A DNA stretch of 64,000 nt from Pseudocercospora fijiensis CIRAD86 (lineage: Eukaryota > Ascomycota > Dothideomycetes > Mycosphaerellales > Mycosphaerellaceae), in the NCBI RefSeq assembly GCF_000340215.1, contig NW_006921550.1:1-64000 (forward strand), given 5' to 3'. Position numbers and translations under genes: made by a program. Below the pieces are notes generated by a model that was given only the letters and a program-made list of their open reading frames with translations, did not search any database and was not told the origin of the DNA. Position 1 is the stretch's first letter. Every line of letters starts with the position of its first letter. Below are positions 36,494 to 49,074 of this stretch, piece after piece.

Positions 36494-38091
36494 TCAGTCG
36501 AACATGCCGTGCAGCTGCAACTTGGTCAGTTCCAAAAAGTCCAAGATTATGGTAGATGGCGTCCGCCATCAACATCATCGTACTCACCTGTGAAAGTCGT
36601 TGGGTCGGTGCAAGCCCCGAGGCTGTATTTTGGCTGTATGGTCCAGACTCATGGCTTGGCATAGATGTGTCTCGGCTCATCCTCGGCCGATTTTGGCTAC
36701 TCAGATCCCTTATGGTTGGCCGTATGCTGGCAGAGAAATTGTCATTACTCGCATCCCACCCGAGCATCTCGTCGTCGTCCTGCTCGTAATCGGGGGGATC
36801 CCAGGTTTGGTCGTCATCGCCACCTGCTGTGGGTATGAAAAGACTCTCCGGATCTGGATCATCGTCTTCCACAGTAATGGCTGTTGGGCGCGGTCTGTCT
36901 CGCGCAGCCATACGCTGACTTTGACTCGCGAGCGGCCTGCCAGCACTTGGTCGACCGGGAGGTGGCATCTCGGGGTTCGACCGGCCGTTGCGTTGCGACG
37001 GAACGGCAGAAGGCTGTCGAGAGGACGTTCCATTTGGACGTGTTGAAACAAATTTTGGCGCGGAATTGTTCGAGGATGCCGATGCTCCACGATCACCAGT
37101 GGTCATCAAAGTGAACTCGCAGTGAATGCCATGATTTTGGTAGCTGAATTGTAGAGGTCGATTGGGGTATGAGAAGTATGCGTGAATAGGTCCACGCAAT
37201 GTCTCAGCATGTGTGACAATAGCTCGAAAGTCTTTGACGCTGATGATAATGTGCATGCCTTCTTGCATATGGAAGTCCTCGAAATCTTCTGTGTGAATCG
37301 CAATAGCAGTCTCAAGTGGTTGCTTGAGCACTTCTGAGATATGGTTAGGTCAGTCATCATTGGACATGGGATGGTGAATACCTTTGCCATCTTGAACCTT
37401 GTCAGTGAAGCTGGTCAGGACCACTTTGCCATCTTGAGCCAGCAAATCTAATTGCTCCGTCTTTGGGTGGAAGTATTCGACATACTCCCTCATGACGCGG
37501 GACGAGATGCGAAAGCCTTGAGAAGCGGTCGTTCGGTCAAACAGAGCATGCATGACCTCGGAAGATTCATATGTCAAGCGAAATGTCTTCGTCATGCCTG
37601 GAAGTGCTTAGCGAGTGTTGATGAGTTCGGCGAAATGATGAGTTACCGTGCTTTGCTCGCATCTTCACAACAAGACGGCATTCCGCCTTATCGTCCTGAT
37701 CTTGCACTGTCACATCACAGCGCTCGATTCCAGGGTTCTTGCCGATAGCATCTTGTGTGCGGCCTTTGAATACAGACTGCAAAGACTTGTTGAACAGCTG
37801 GCAGGTGAAGCGGTCACCATTGCTGGCTTGGCTGCTCGACTCGAAGTCGTAGTCCAAGAAGAAGGTATTGGCATCGAGTGCAAAAGAAGCATATGCAGTT
37901 CTGGACGAATTCAGAGCCGTGAGAGTAAGCTATCTGGCGGTCAGCATGTAACATGGAGTACATTCGCGAAGACATGCCTTCTCACTTCTTGCCTCCAGTG
38001 ACACGGTGTCTCCAAATTTTGCGAGGCAGGTCAAAAGCTCGTATAGACGGCCTGTAGCTTCTTGCGTGAGCGAAAAGCTCAAGACGGCCAT
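36494..38091 (-). CDS. RAD9: RAD9, subunit of the 9-1-1 checkpoint clamp
   Basis: Five exons on the minus strand, 38,091-37,978, 37,929-37,647, 37,597-37,382, 37,333-36,588 and 36,514-36,494, give 459 residues in perfect phase. With Rad1 and Hus1, Rad9 forms the PCNA-like ring loaded at DNA damage, where its phosphorylated tail activates the ATR-type kinase. Residues 1-285 form the clamp fold (VLSFSLTQEATGRLYELLTC, SLEARSEK spliced to LTLTALNSS, KTFRLTYESSEVMHALFDR, HIIISVKDFRAIVTHAETL). After that comes a long acidic, Ser/Pro-rich tail. A 73-bp last intron replaces a long readthrough with the short exon LHGMFD, matching the usual end of fungal Rad9. Intron 1 (37,930-37,977) appears to use a GC donor. 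An in-frame Met at 38,178 would add 29 residues and is less likely. Confidence 0.93.
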
Positions 38092-38377
38092 CTTGTTGAT
38101 GAAGTCATATTCGGGCGAAGGTGTTGTCGCGAGTCTTGGCGCGTCAAGGAAAGAGGCCGGGGAGTCGACGCGCTTCAACGCGACGTCAACGTCATCCCGA
38201 CTTTCATCAACACAACATCAACGACAACATTTTCGGTATATTTGCATTGCATGTCGCATACCAGCTGACTTCAACCCCTTGTGCTGTTGTCGAAGTCTTA
38301 AGTCCTGCGTCCGAGGGGATTTGGTCGCGCTCGCCTGGTCCATATATAGTCCATACGACTTCGCCGGCCGCCAACAC
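38092..38377. promoter_or_regulatory. Divergent promoter between RAD9 and the F-box gene
   Basis: 286 bp separate the two start codons of head-to-head genes. It includes a TATATAG stretch near 38,342 on the F-box side. No specific operator is recognised. The assignment as a shared promoter is from layout only. Confidence 0.5.
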
Positions 38378-40202
38378 ATGTCTTCAAGTGGGCTTCAGGC
38401 TCTGCCAGCAGATTTGTTTCATCTCCTATCAGCAGAGCTATCAGATCGATTGGACTTCTCTACACTTTACAACTGTGCTGTTAGCAGCAGACAGCTTGCG
38501 AACGCTGGTGCCGTCAATGCACTCTATCGGTGAGCACTCTCACTCTCTACGAAGCCACATCATCTTTGTATCGAGACAAGGCCTTGCTGACTTGGTGTTA
38601 GTATCAGCGCTCAAGCTCCAGTAGCCAGTGGCGGAGAAGGTCTGCCCTTGGCGGAGCAGGAACTGGTGGTACAACGATGGTCAATCCTATGGCGGACGAT
38701 AACATTGTCAGCATTTGGGAAGACTGTGTTTCCTTACTGCCGTCACCTACGGTACTTGGACTTGAGAAACCTTGGTCAACTCCTAGAAGACGACAAATTC
38801 AGAGGTAAAATCTCGAAGCATTTCTTTTCTGGCGAGTTGGCCGGGTTCCACCACGTCTTGCAGACTCCGGTCGGCAAGGGGCGTGCAGCACGCCTGGATG
38901 TTAGGAAGATCATCGCTGGCATTGGCAATGTCATCACTCAGAACGCGCCGCTGCTGGAAGCTCTCTCTGAACCGGCAGATGCAAACATCTTCTCACACGC
39001 GCTCTTGGAATGGGCCCCCCGTCTGCCCAAGCTAAGATCTTTAGATTTATGGGACGGCAAAGCGTTGGCGGATGAGACTCTTCAGACTCTTCTGCACGCC
39101 CATTGTCCAAACTTGAGCAGCTTGAGGATATACCTGTCAGTCAATGAGGATGCGGACCACGCCTTGGCCACGTTCATCAGCGGTATGCAGGAGAACCAAC
39201 TCAGAAACTTTGAGAACATTGGCAGCTGTCGCATAGGTGCTGAGACGTGCCTCGCATTGAATCATCATGGTCGAAGCCTAGAGTCACTCAAGCTCTGCTT
39301 GGCTAATGAGGATCTCCCAGCTCTTGGGCTATTGCAAGGCTGCACTGCTCTGGAAATTCTGGCCCTTGCTTCTACAGAACGTAACAATCCTGTGGACCTC
39401 AAGGCAACTCAGAACGATGCCTACCTCGAGATCATAGATTGGCTCGCGAAATGCAGCTCCCTCAAAGAAATCGGCTTTACGGACTTCGTCTCGGCGCCCG
39501 ACCTGCTTCTTCCTGTTCTATTGAATAAGGACGTGACGTTGCAAAAGCTTCAGATTAATGCCAATGAGAACACCATGTACATCGTCAAAGACCACCACGA
39601 CTTCCACCAAGCTCTTAGCCAGCAACCCGGTCTCCGTCGCCTGCTCTTGAGAGCGGATCCAGATCCTATCAGCAGCTCTGATGACATCGACACTTTAATG
39701 AATGCCTTCTGCTCACTCAAGGAGTTGCGAGAATTGAATCTGATACGAATTTCGGATTACTTTTCCAACAAGCATATCGCTGACATTGCCGAAAAGCTGT
39801 CCAATTTGGAGGACCTCTGTATTGGTGGCTATGGCATTGACGATAAAGTCTTTGCGAAACTCGCCGAGCTACGAAATTTGCGCTCCCTGACCTTCAACGG
39901 CATTACCTCATTCAGTGTCCACGGTATCCTCGACTTCATTGATAAGCTTGGAGAGGGCAATCGAGGTCTTCTGCTATCGATCGATGCTGCTGATCCTGAT
40001 TCGGCCATTCCACAGGAGTGTCAGGATATGATTCGAGACGTAAGTGCCATCCGTTATTAGTCGCTCCGAATACAGTCCGGTTTCACCTGAAAGACTCGCT
40101 AATTCTTGACAGGTTATTGCCCAGAAGCTGGAAGGAAGATTCGACTACACCTTGCTGAGAGACCCCAATGTTCCCGAATTTGATACCGATGATTCGGATT
40201 GA
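38378..40202 (+). CDS. F-box / leucine-rich repeat-like protein
   Basis: Three exons, 38,378-38,529, 38,602-40,039 and 40,113-40,202 (introns 72 and 73 bp), give 559 residues. Residues about 5-50 form an F-box-like segment (LQALPADLFHLLSAELSDRL, then LYNCAVSSRQLANAGAVNALYR). The conserved LAEQELVVQRWSILWRTI and PYCRHLRYLDLRNLGQLLED blocks follow. The remainder has irregular leucine-rich repeats (for example LRSLDLWDGKALADETL, NLSSLRIYL, LRELNLIRI). F-box proteins join substrates to SCF ubiquitin ligases through Skp1; the substrate here is unknown. The ATG at 38,378 is the only start that leaves the F-box at the N-terminus. It is divergent from RAD9 and 301 bp upstream of THI20. Confidence 0.85.
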
Positions 40203-40503
40203 GCATTTGCAAGGACCTGGAACATGAGGCGATATGGATCTGCAGGGTTCAATAGACGAGAAAGTGTATCACCTCGACAGGTCGCGAAGAGCCGCAATAG
40301 AGATTGTCTCGAGTGGTCGCTCGCACTTTGTGGACCAACTTCTCCGGTGCATCTAGGGAGGGACGGAAAGCACAGTAGCACGACTGCCACACAGCATCGG
40401 CCAATGACGTGTCCCGAGCCCCACCATCCAATCGATCTCAGATCTTGGCCGACTTTCAGGAACGCGCCGTGCAAGAAACAACAACATGAGGTGAAAAGTC
40501 GAG

Positions 40504-42323
40504 ATGAAGCGAATCCTGCTGATCGGAGGGTCGGATAGCTCTGGTGGAGCGTAAGTACATTAGCCGATGTAGTTGATAGAGCTCAGTCAGGCTGATGAAC
40601 GATATCCAGTGGCGTTGAAGCGGACCAAAAAGTGGTGGCTTCACATGCTTGCTATGCCATGACCGCGACTGCCGCGTTAACGGCACAGAACACCCAGGGC
40701 GTTTACGACATTCACCAAACACCCTCGGATTTTGTGGAGAAGCAAATCAATGCTTGCATTGAGGACATTGGCGTCGATGTCCTCAAGACAGGTGTGTTCA
40801 CGATCGTAGTGGTCTGAGCACCGCAAGATTGCCGAACTTGGAAGTACTGATCTTGAGTCTTCAGGCATGCTGGCATCGGCTCAGACCGTTTCGGTTGTCG
40901 CTGATGCCATACGGAAACATAATATTGCTACCACAGTGATTGATCCTGTATGTCAACTGTGCTTGCATGGTCATTTGTTATGCTGATATGTTGAAGGTCA
41001 TGGTTGCAACCAGTGGCGCCCAGCTTCTGCCAGAGTCCGCAGTCAACACGTTATGCTCTGAGCTGTTGCCGGTCACGACAGTCTTGACACCCAACATTCC
41101 TGAAGCCAATCTCATGCTCAAAAAAGCAGGTAAAGACGCTATCGACATCCAGGATCTCGATGGCCTAAAATCACTAGCAGCTGCAGTCCACTCGTTGGGT
41201 CCCAAAAACGTGCTTTTGAAAGGCGGCCATCTCCCGCTTTCCTCAGACTACAACGTTGCAAAATCAGAGGATAACAAGAAGATTGTCTGCAACATTCTCT
41301 TCACCAGCGATTCGATAGACGTCATCGAATTTCCCTACCAGAAGTCTGAGAACACCCACGGCACCGGATGCTCCCTGGCTTCTGCTCTTGCTTGCAACCT
41401 CGCGCTTGGCCATGATTTGGTGCACTCCGTCGTCGCTGCAAGCCGCTACGTGGATGCCGGCATCAAATCTGCTGTCAAGCTTGGTCACGGATCTGGACCC
41501 ATCAATCACTTTCACTCCCTTCAGGTCCTGCCTTTCCCGCCGGGCGGCTTTGTGGATTACCTTCTCGACAGGAAAGACGTACAGCCGGCGTGGTACGACT
41601 TCACACACCACGAATTTGTTGAGCAGATGGGCGCTGGCACGCTCGATCCAAAAGCTTTCAAATACTACATGATTCAGGACTACCTTTACCTAATCCACTT
41701 TGCCCGAGCCAATGCACTAGCTGGATACAAGGCTAAGAATATGGACGACATCGCCGGCGCAGCAGCGATTGTAACGCATATCAAGAACGAGACTGAGCTG
41801 CACATCAATGAATGCAAGGACTTTGGACTGACTGTAGAAATGATGGAGAAGTACGAGGAGTCTCAAGCTTGCACAGCTTACACGAGATATGTGCTCGACA
41901 TCGGACAGTCGGAGGACTGGCTTGCGCTGCAGATCAGTCTCCTGCCGTGTTTGCTGGGATATGGCATGATCGCGAGGAGATTGAAGAAATTGCAAGAGAC
42001 AAATCCACCAAAGACACCGAATCGATACCTGACGTGGATCAACAACTATGTTGCGGAAGACTATACAGCGGCGGTGACGAAGGGCTGTGGTAAGTTATGC
42101 TCTGACTTCGCTCGTAGCAATGGAACTGACAATTGTAGAATTGATCGAGAAACATGCTTTTAAGCAGTCGCCCTACCGGGTTGAGGAGCTTGTGAAGATT
42201 TTCATTCATGCGACGAAGATGGAGACTGGATTCTGGGAGATGGCTTCGGCGCCGGAAGCTGGGAAGCAGGCGAAGAGCGAGTCTGGGCTCAGAAACACAC
42301 ATCATAGCCACGTTCGGTGGTGA
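40504..42323 (+). CDS. THI20: THI20-type HMP-P kinase / TenA bifunctional thiamine enzyme
   Basis: Five exons, 40,504-40,550, 40,610-40,791, 40,865-40,947, 40,997-42,089 and 42,139-42,323 (introns 49-73 bp), give 529 residues. The N-terminal ThiD-like kinase domain (about 1-275) phosphorylates hydroxymethylpyrimidine and its phosphate for thiamine synthesis. It shows LLIGGSDSSGGAGVEADQK, YAMTATAALTAQNTQGVYD, VIDPVMVATSGAQLL and the ENTHGTGCSLASALA anion-hole motif. The C-terminal TenA/thiaminase II domain (about 290-500) shows FKYYMIQDYLYLIHFARA and ACTAYTRYVLD with the catalytic-type Cys and Tyr, so pyrimidine salvage is likely. The last ~30 residues (after FWEMA) are a polar tail not typical of the family, so the final exon may be mis-ended. 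No TPP riboswitch is evident in the 5' region. Confidence 0.92.
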
Positions 42324-45300
42324 TGTGAGTAGATTCTCTTAGGTGCCGTAAGGAATTTACAGTCATTCTGCTCCTGTTCGGCTGCGATGCGAGGCCCGCC
42401 CTTCGGTCTTGCCCTAGCCTAGCCGACTCTGCTCTGTGACATCACACAGATAGGCCCTCCTTCGTGGGAACCCAACGCGTCGAACAGGCTGTCAATTGTA
42501 GGACCGGTATATTTTACGCCTAGCCTGCCGCCCCCAAAATCTCACAACCAAATCCACAGCTTCGGAAACTATACTGTAAAGGTCCGTAACCATCAGCTTA
42601 GGATGAGTGCTGCCGAAATATTGACCTGAACCAGGCATGTCTGAAAGGTTTCGGGCAACCACGAACATGAAAAATGTATTGTGGTATGGCGGCGTGAAAT
42701 TGATTCGCCCCCATGTTTGCGATCCTCTCAGAAGTCGATCCCACTCAATCTTGTCAGTCGCCTCATTCTCACTCTTCGAGACAAATTCGTGGTCGATGCT
42801 GCGATCATGGAGTCAACACTTCCAGACTTCGTGAACATTAAACTGCCGCTGGCGAAGAAGAGGAGGACGACCGAGGAACATCCGGGACAGCTTGCAACAT
42901 CTGTGTGGTCATTTGTGCTCGGAGTCCGCAATCGGCGGGATTGCTGTCAGAATTTATGCACCACGGAAAGGCTCACCGAGGGCAGACTGCTCTCTGCCAA
43001 TGCCTCCTTCATGCCTCTTAATGCCAATCGCGCTTGGCATTCGGCTGGAGATTCGGACGAAGGCATCGCATCGCGCATTCACCTCGCACGACTGGGAAAC
43101 TCATGCAGGCTGCCGTTTATTTGATGTTTCGCCCTTGCCAAGTTGTGACTGACGCCTTCTTTCTTCCAGAAGTACCTTCCTTTCCTCGAAATACACCGAC
43201 CCCGAACGTCATACTCTAGAACACGAGGTTTTGCCTGCTGTGGTGCGCGCGTAGCCCCCTTCGCCCTCTTCCGCCCATTCTAATGTGGACGTAGCAACGA
43301 TCGTGCTTATGGCCCTCATCCGTTCCTGCCGACGAAGAAGTCCTGCATTCTGCTGTTTTCCAGTGCCGCTCGGCAACTCGACGCGGTGTGGCATTCGTCC
43401 AGACAGACTCATGGTGGCAGGGCAGCTGGACGGCGTAAAACCGTCGTCTCTTCAGCTCGTAGGTCGACGCGTCTGTGTCGGCAGCGAAGATAGTGACATC
43501 CGCAACCGACGCGTCCATCCATCCCATCATCACAGCATGCGGCAGGCATTCCTCATGCAGTGTCTTGATACCGAGACAAAGAGTGGCCTGTCAAGGGGCA
43601 TCGAGGCCAGTCGGGTCAGATTTTGTTTCACGCAACACCATCTTTTCCGCAGTCGCTTGATCTTCTTTCCAGCCCAACTTCTGCATCTATCACCTCATCG
43701 AGAGCCAGTATGCGCCCTCTCGTGGCCGCCGTCAAGGCTGAGTCGCACCGCATGACACCATCGACCGTAGTATAAACCGTAGCAAGTTTTCGTGCTCGTG
43801 GGCATTCATCATCGAAACGTGGCGTCATGGGATTGATTGCTTGCGTACCAACGAGGCGCATTCGAATAAGTTATTGTTGCTGAGACCAAAGAGTGAGAGA
43901 TCAGCACCGCTTCGAGGCTTCGAGGAGCGCCATCCCTGCGGCGATCGCGACAAGGTGTCAACGTTGCATCTCACGGTCTCCGCGAGACTCTCTTCTGTTG
44001 ACATGATTTGTGCATCCTCATGTAATCAAGTATTCCAGGATTCGGTGGAGAAGATGATGATCGAACAGACTGAGAGGTGGCGAGATGTGTGTCATCGATA
44101 TGGCAGGCCGATTGGGGATGTTCCAACCGCTCCCTTGCTGATGAGCCGGCATCATTTTAGGATGGTGGCAGTCTACCACAAGTCAAGCAGTCCTCCACTT
44201 GTAAGCGCTGTCGATATGTTTCTGCTTAAAGTATGTGTGCAAGCGCACTTGATTGCGAAATCTCGCGTGCATTGAGGAAGAACGACCCAGCAGTGAAACG
44301 AAACGGATTGGGAAAGAGAAGGCCGGTGAAAGAAGCATCAGCCTCTGCAAGTACTGATGATAATTAAGCCATCGCACGAGCCAGGAATAGGGGTGTGATG
44401 TGATGACTTGACCGACTTTTATTAACAATCCAGCGGTGTAATAATGTTGCGAAGGAGCTCTGCATGGTGGCAACATGCAGCCTGCCTTACTTTCATCTCG
44501 ATGTGATGCCGCCATCAAAATTCCAGTGCCATCTCGACAGTGTACAAGTCATCGACCTGGTTAAAGCTATACCAATTTCAGCATCTTTCAGAGCAAGCAA
44601 CTACATATCTATGAGCATAGCGCCAGAACATCCAGAAACAAGTTCCACGTACATAACCTTTTCGCAAGCCTGCTAAGTTAGTCTATCTATAATTCCGTCG
44701 GGAACTGCGAATCGATAAACGCAGACTATACGGACATGCTCATGGATACAGCCTTGTAGCAATGATTATACTTTCGCAAGCGCGGAGCGCGCTTATCATT
44801 ACCTAGGACGACGGGAGTAGTGTGGCTTGTGAGATGCATGCCACGAGGGAGGGTGCGGTGCGTTCCCTGTACAGGACAACAGGGCAGACTAACTAGTGAC
44901 TCGCATGAGGAGCACGTCGCCGTACCGTAGTCTTGTGTACCGTTCGCGACAGCAGCGCCTTTTTCGGTCCCTCCCGGTCGGGATGCCGATGGTGGGAACC
45001 ACGATTCGTCTTGGGTTGCTATCAACCCGCCGAATGATATGGGTAGAGCGGCAGCGTGAGCCGACTTCACATCTTTCCTTCCTTCCTTCCGTCTTCTCCT
45101 CATTATTGCGATGCGGTGCGGCGTGCGGAAGACGGCGCCGGCGTGTAGTTGTAGAAGTCATGCAAGTAAGCGAAACGCGAAACTCGCCTGGTCGCATCGG
45201 TAGTTCTACCTCAGCTAAGCATTTCCATCGAAGCCATATATAGCGACTATCTGTTAGCCACTGCCTATCCCCAGCGCTACTTCTCCTTGCGTTGACCTGC

Positions 45301-46294
45301 TGTCGTGCAACCTTCGCTAGAGTAAGCACTATACCTACTCCATCTCTCACACACGCGGCAGTAGTTCATGTGTACTTAGTGCGTCTTTAGCTGCCGTTAG
45401 CAAGTCGCAGTTCAAGTTCTCAGCTCCCGCTAAGGCATTCCATGGCGCAGTCTCCGTCTGCACCGCGTGTGTTCGGCGTGCAACCGGCTGGCATACGTGA
45501 CTGGCTCCCGGGTCCGGCATGCGAACAACCTATACGCGACATTGGTTGGAGTACATAGCGTGGCGACGATTTTAATGCCGAACCGTATTTTGCGAGTAGA
45601 CGACTTGGCGCAAAGCCTGTAAACCACAACTTGACGAGTACTGCAAGAAGTTGTATCTTGAAAGATTGGCGTCGTGTATGCTGCTATGTCCTCGAGCTTT
45701 GCTTTAACTACAAATACGAGCAGGCGTCGCATTCCCCCGAGCTCTCCTTCTCACTCTACCCTTCCTCGACCTCTCTGCTCAAGTCATCAACAATGCATAT
45801 GCTGAAAGTGACTCTCTAGTACTGAAAATCCACCGGTGCACAGAACGCCGTGTGAAGGTGCAAAAAACCTCTGCTTCTCCAAAACTTTCAATGTCTGCCT
45901 CCGCTCGTACGAAGGTTCATATTGGTATCACCGGCCGTTAAGAAATGGGAATGCCAATGGCCTGAAGCCGTCAAATCATCCTCGCCTGCCCTCACCAAGC
46001 CGCATGCGAATGTACACCCACCCATCAACACCCATTTATCTGGTCGCCAAGATGGATCACTATCCGCTCAACCACGAGAAGACTCCGTGAAAATGCAAAA
46101 GACCAGGGAAATGTCCTAGGGAATCCTCCGCACGAGAGTCGGTGGCATTAGTCGCCAACATCCTTGCTGTCCGTCCGATGTTTGCCGAGCCATTTGTCAA
46201 GAGCATCCGCCTAAGGCTGCTGGTAGGCTTGGCCCTGATTTTGATCGTGCGCTACACGCTGGTCAATACCCCATTCGCGAACGATGCAAGGAAA
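42324..46294. other. 4-kb stretch between convergent genes with no supported gene
   Basis: Composition is normal, with CA and TG present, so it is not RIP-mutated. Frames of up to about 156 codons exist on both strands but they overlap one another, show no recognisable domain and lack consistent splice continuations. I see no tRNA or rRNA. It may hold lineage-specific genes, long 3' UTRs or non-coding transcripts, and nothing here decides between these. Confidence 0.5.
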
Positions 46295-47877
46295 TTACAC
46301 ACGTTGCTGGTGCTGGTATGGGAGCCCGCCCTGAGCGTATGGGCTCTGCGGGTAGCCTTGACCGCCGTACATCTGGCTGTTGCCGGAATACTGCTGCGCG
46401 CCATCGACTTGCTGCGGTTGCGCGTACTGACCGGGCGCCTGGCCGGTGGCGGGTTGGTAGCCGATGGGAGGTAGTTGAGGGCCTCCCATCTGCGGTTGCA
46501 TCATGTTGGGTTGTCCGTAATGACCTGGCTGACCTTGGGCTTGCGTGGTGTCCTGACCCGACCGTTGGGCTTCTTGGCGCTGACGCTCCTCTTCGGCTTT
46601 GCGATTGTTCTCTTCCTCCTTCTTCTTGGCTTTCCATTCTTTGCGAATTTCCTTGAACTCTATATGTCGCAGGCTAGTCAGCATGTATGCAGGGCAGATT
46701 CCCAGAGTGATGGTAAAGCTAGCTGGCGCTAAGATGTGGGCATGGATAAGCCTGATGCTTAGCGCCCGCACGCAACGAGCGTTTTAACACACGACCCGCC
46801 GTAACACCAGCAGAAACGCGGCATTGAACGCAAACGCAATTTAGCTTGAAGACAAGCTTAAAACAATGCATAAAACGACCGACGCGGATTCATGGACGTA
46901 CCTTCTGGAGTTCGCTTTGTGCCATGAGATTGCATCGTCACGTGTGCATTCAGATGATTCAACGTGCCGTATGCCTTCTCGCAGCCGTTCCAGCCGCATT
47001 TGTACATGCGCTCGATTTCCTCATAGCGTCTTCGAGGCCGCTTGTGTTGCTGCGCGCCAGGAATCGGCACAAACGAGTACACGGTCGAAAGCGGATGCCC
47101 GCCCTGCATCACGTTAGGATACATCATACCGGGATGCGCACCTGGGTATGTACCCACCGCTGGCGGTCTAGGGATCGAATGCGCGACCATGTTAGGAGCT
47201 GCTCCCCCTGTCGTGGCCGGCGAGTGGCCATAGCCCATCGGCTGTTGGTAGTGGCCGGCCCATTCTGGCCGGCCGTACGAGGTCATCTGTTGACCTGCGT
47301 ACTGTGCGGGCATTTCTTGTTGTTGCGCGTAGGGCGAGTAGTTGTGCTGGGGAGGGTAGGTAGGGCTCGATTGAGCAATGGAGGGATCTATCGGTACATC
47401 GTTGTCAGATTTTGCGTTATTTGACGCGTGACCAGAGTGTGGATTGCCATCGGGCATGTTGAGGGACGGACTTGATGTTTGCGCCATACCGCTCTGCGCG
47501 CCTGCAGGGTAGCGTGACTGCTGCTGGCCGTCTGTGTAGGAGCGTTGGATGTATTCGGGGAAGCTTCCTGAACGCGCTGATTGCGGCAGTCCGTAACTTG
47601 AATCTGGTGTGGCGGAGGCGGAATGGTAGTTGGACGACTTGTAGTCTTGGCCGGCTTGGTATTGCACAGCAGACGGTTGATCTGTAGAGGATCCTTCAGA
47701 CTGATGCCCGTTGTATGGCGCGTAGGGTGAGCTCAAACCTGACTGCGGGTATTCCGGCTGTCTACCATCCATTGACTGGGGACGGTCTTGTTGCAGGTGC
47801 GATGCAAGGATCGCGCTTAGGGAAGCGTCGTTGGTTTGAGCGGGCTGGGTGGATGGCGTCTTGTAGGCTCTGGACAT
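46295..47877 (-). CDS. CON7: CON7-like C2H2 zinc-finger transcription regulator
   Basis: Two exons on the minus strand, 47,877-46,902 and 46,659-46,295, with a 242-bp intron, give 446 residues. Con7 in Magnaporthe is a nuclear regulator needed for spore morphology and infection-structure formation, and orthologs are found across filamentous ascomycetes. Residues 1-275 are a low-complexity Gln/Ser/Pro/Tyr-rich region. Then comes the near-invariant block HKRPRRRYEEIERMYKCGW, a single C2H2 finger at 294-318 (CGWNGC, then HLNAH and MQSH). A basic-acidic helix EFKEIRKEWKAKKKEEEN follows directly across the splice. The C-terminus is Gln/Gly-rich. Phase is correct (E325 split by the intron). Upstream lies an unusually long microsatellite-rich region. 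Confidence 0.9.
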
Positions 47878-48620
47878 GCTACGTCCAACACGCGAAAAAG
47901 ACTTGTTGCAGCACGGATGGAACTAAACAAATCACGCTGACAGCGCGCCGTCGAGTACAAGTGGCCGCGGCTGGAGAGAGCCGGAGAAAGGCGCGCGCTG
48001 TTGTTTTGCTGCGAGAGAGTAGAGTAGCGCGCTCCTCGGCAGATCGAAGACGAATGTCTTGCAGATGAGGCTTCGAAGCAAGCTCCACCAGATGCTTCTA
48101 GCGCTCCGTCCAAAGCAAGCAAGTGGGAGAAAGGGCGGCGGCGGGCGGGCGGGCGCAGACAGGAACCAGATAGTGCCTCGAAGCTTTGCAAGTTGACCCG
48201 AACCGAATTTCCGGCGCAGAGGAGGACAAGATTGGGCCCTAGACGAGGATGGGTGAGGTGGGCGCTCGCTGTGTTGCAGAAGGGAGGGTGCTAGAGAGAA
48301 GACGGATAGTGTGCTTTGTAGCAGCGTATCGTGGCGAGTGCCCTGAAAATAGCGTGGTGTAGCGGCGCCTGAGACGGCTGGCACAGGCACACGGTGAGGT
48401 AATTGTGCCGGGCTCGACGATCGTCGTCTAGCTGCCGGGAGCGGGAGTCGCTGTTGAGGCAAGCGCGATGGAGACTTCACGAGCCTGCAGGGTGGGTGGG
48501 AGTGGGAGCAACGGGAAAAGTGGGCTTTGCGCAAAAGAGCAGAGCTGTGCAGGCGCGTGAGGAGAAGAGTGAGGTGCGAGCTGGGATGGCACGCCCACAC
48601 CAGGTCAGGCGGGCGAGGAT

Positions 48621-48656
48621 GATGACGGTGACGGTGACGGTGACGGTGACGGTGAC
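48621..48656. repeat. Hexanucleotide microsatellite (GRTGAC)6
   Basis: One GATGAC unit followed by five GGTGAC units, then a short GGC run. It lies about 750 bp upstream of the CON7 start codon. Confidence 0.95.
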
Positions 48657-49044
48657 GGCGGCGGCAGGCAAAGGCGCGCAGTCGTTCCTTGGGCAGGCGC
48701 GCAACTTCGGGCGGACGGTTGCCTCTTTGCAGCGCAGAGCAGTCTCGGTTGCAGCGTCGGCTCAGGTGCTGCTGCTGGAGGGCACACGCGCAGCGAAATT
48801 AGAGTTTCGCAGAGCTGCGCGTCGATTCGACGCTGGCCGCGACGCACAGACTCGCAGTGCTTGGCGCACAACGGACGAGTAATGTGCCGCTTTTCGCCGT
48901 GGCCGTGGCCAGTGGATGGGGGGGCCAGCGGGCAGGCAGGGCAGGGCAAGGCGGCGGGTGCGGCGGTGAATGGCCGGCTGAACGCCGTGAAGAAACAAAT
49001 GCTGCTGCTGATGTGATGTGGTGTGCACGGGGCGCGCAGCCGTG

Positions 49045-49074
49045 TGCCAGTGCCAGTGCCAGTGCCAGTGCCAG
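49045..49074. repeat. Hexanucleotide microsatellite (TGCCAG)5
   Basis: Five perfect TGCCAG units about 1.2 kb upstream of CON7. Both strands are open over the repeat in some frames, giving spurious low-complexity proteins. Confidence 0.95.

Noticed and set aside
40504..42323. Thiamine gene considered broken because it falls into several frames
   Set aside because: Four short introns with correct phase restore a complete 529-residue protein.
48403..48882. 159-codon plus-strand frame and overlapping minus-strand frame of up to 222 codons
   Set aside because: GC-rich and microsatellite-driven low complexity, multiple overlapping frames, no domain.
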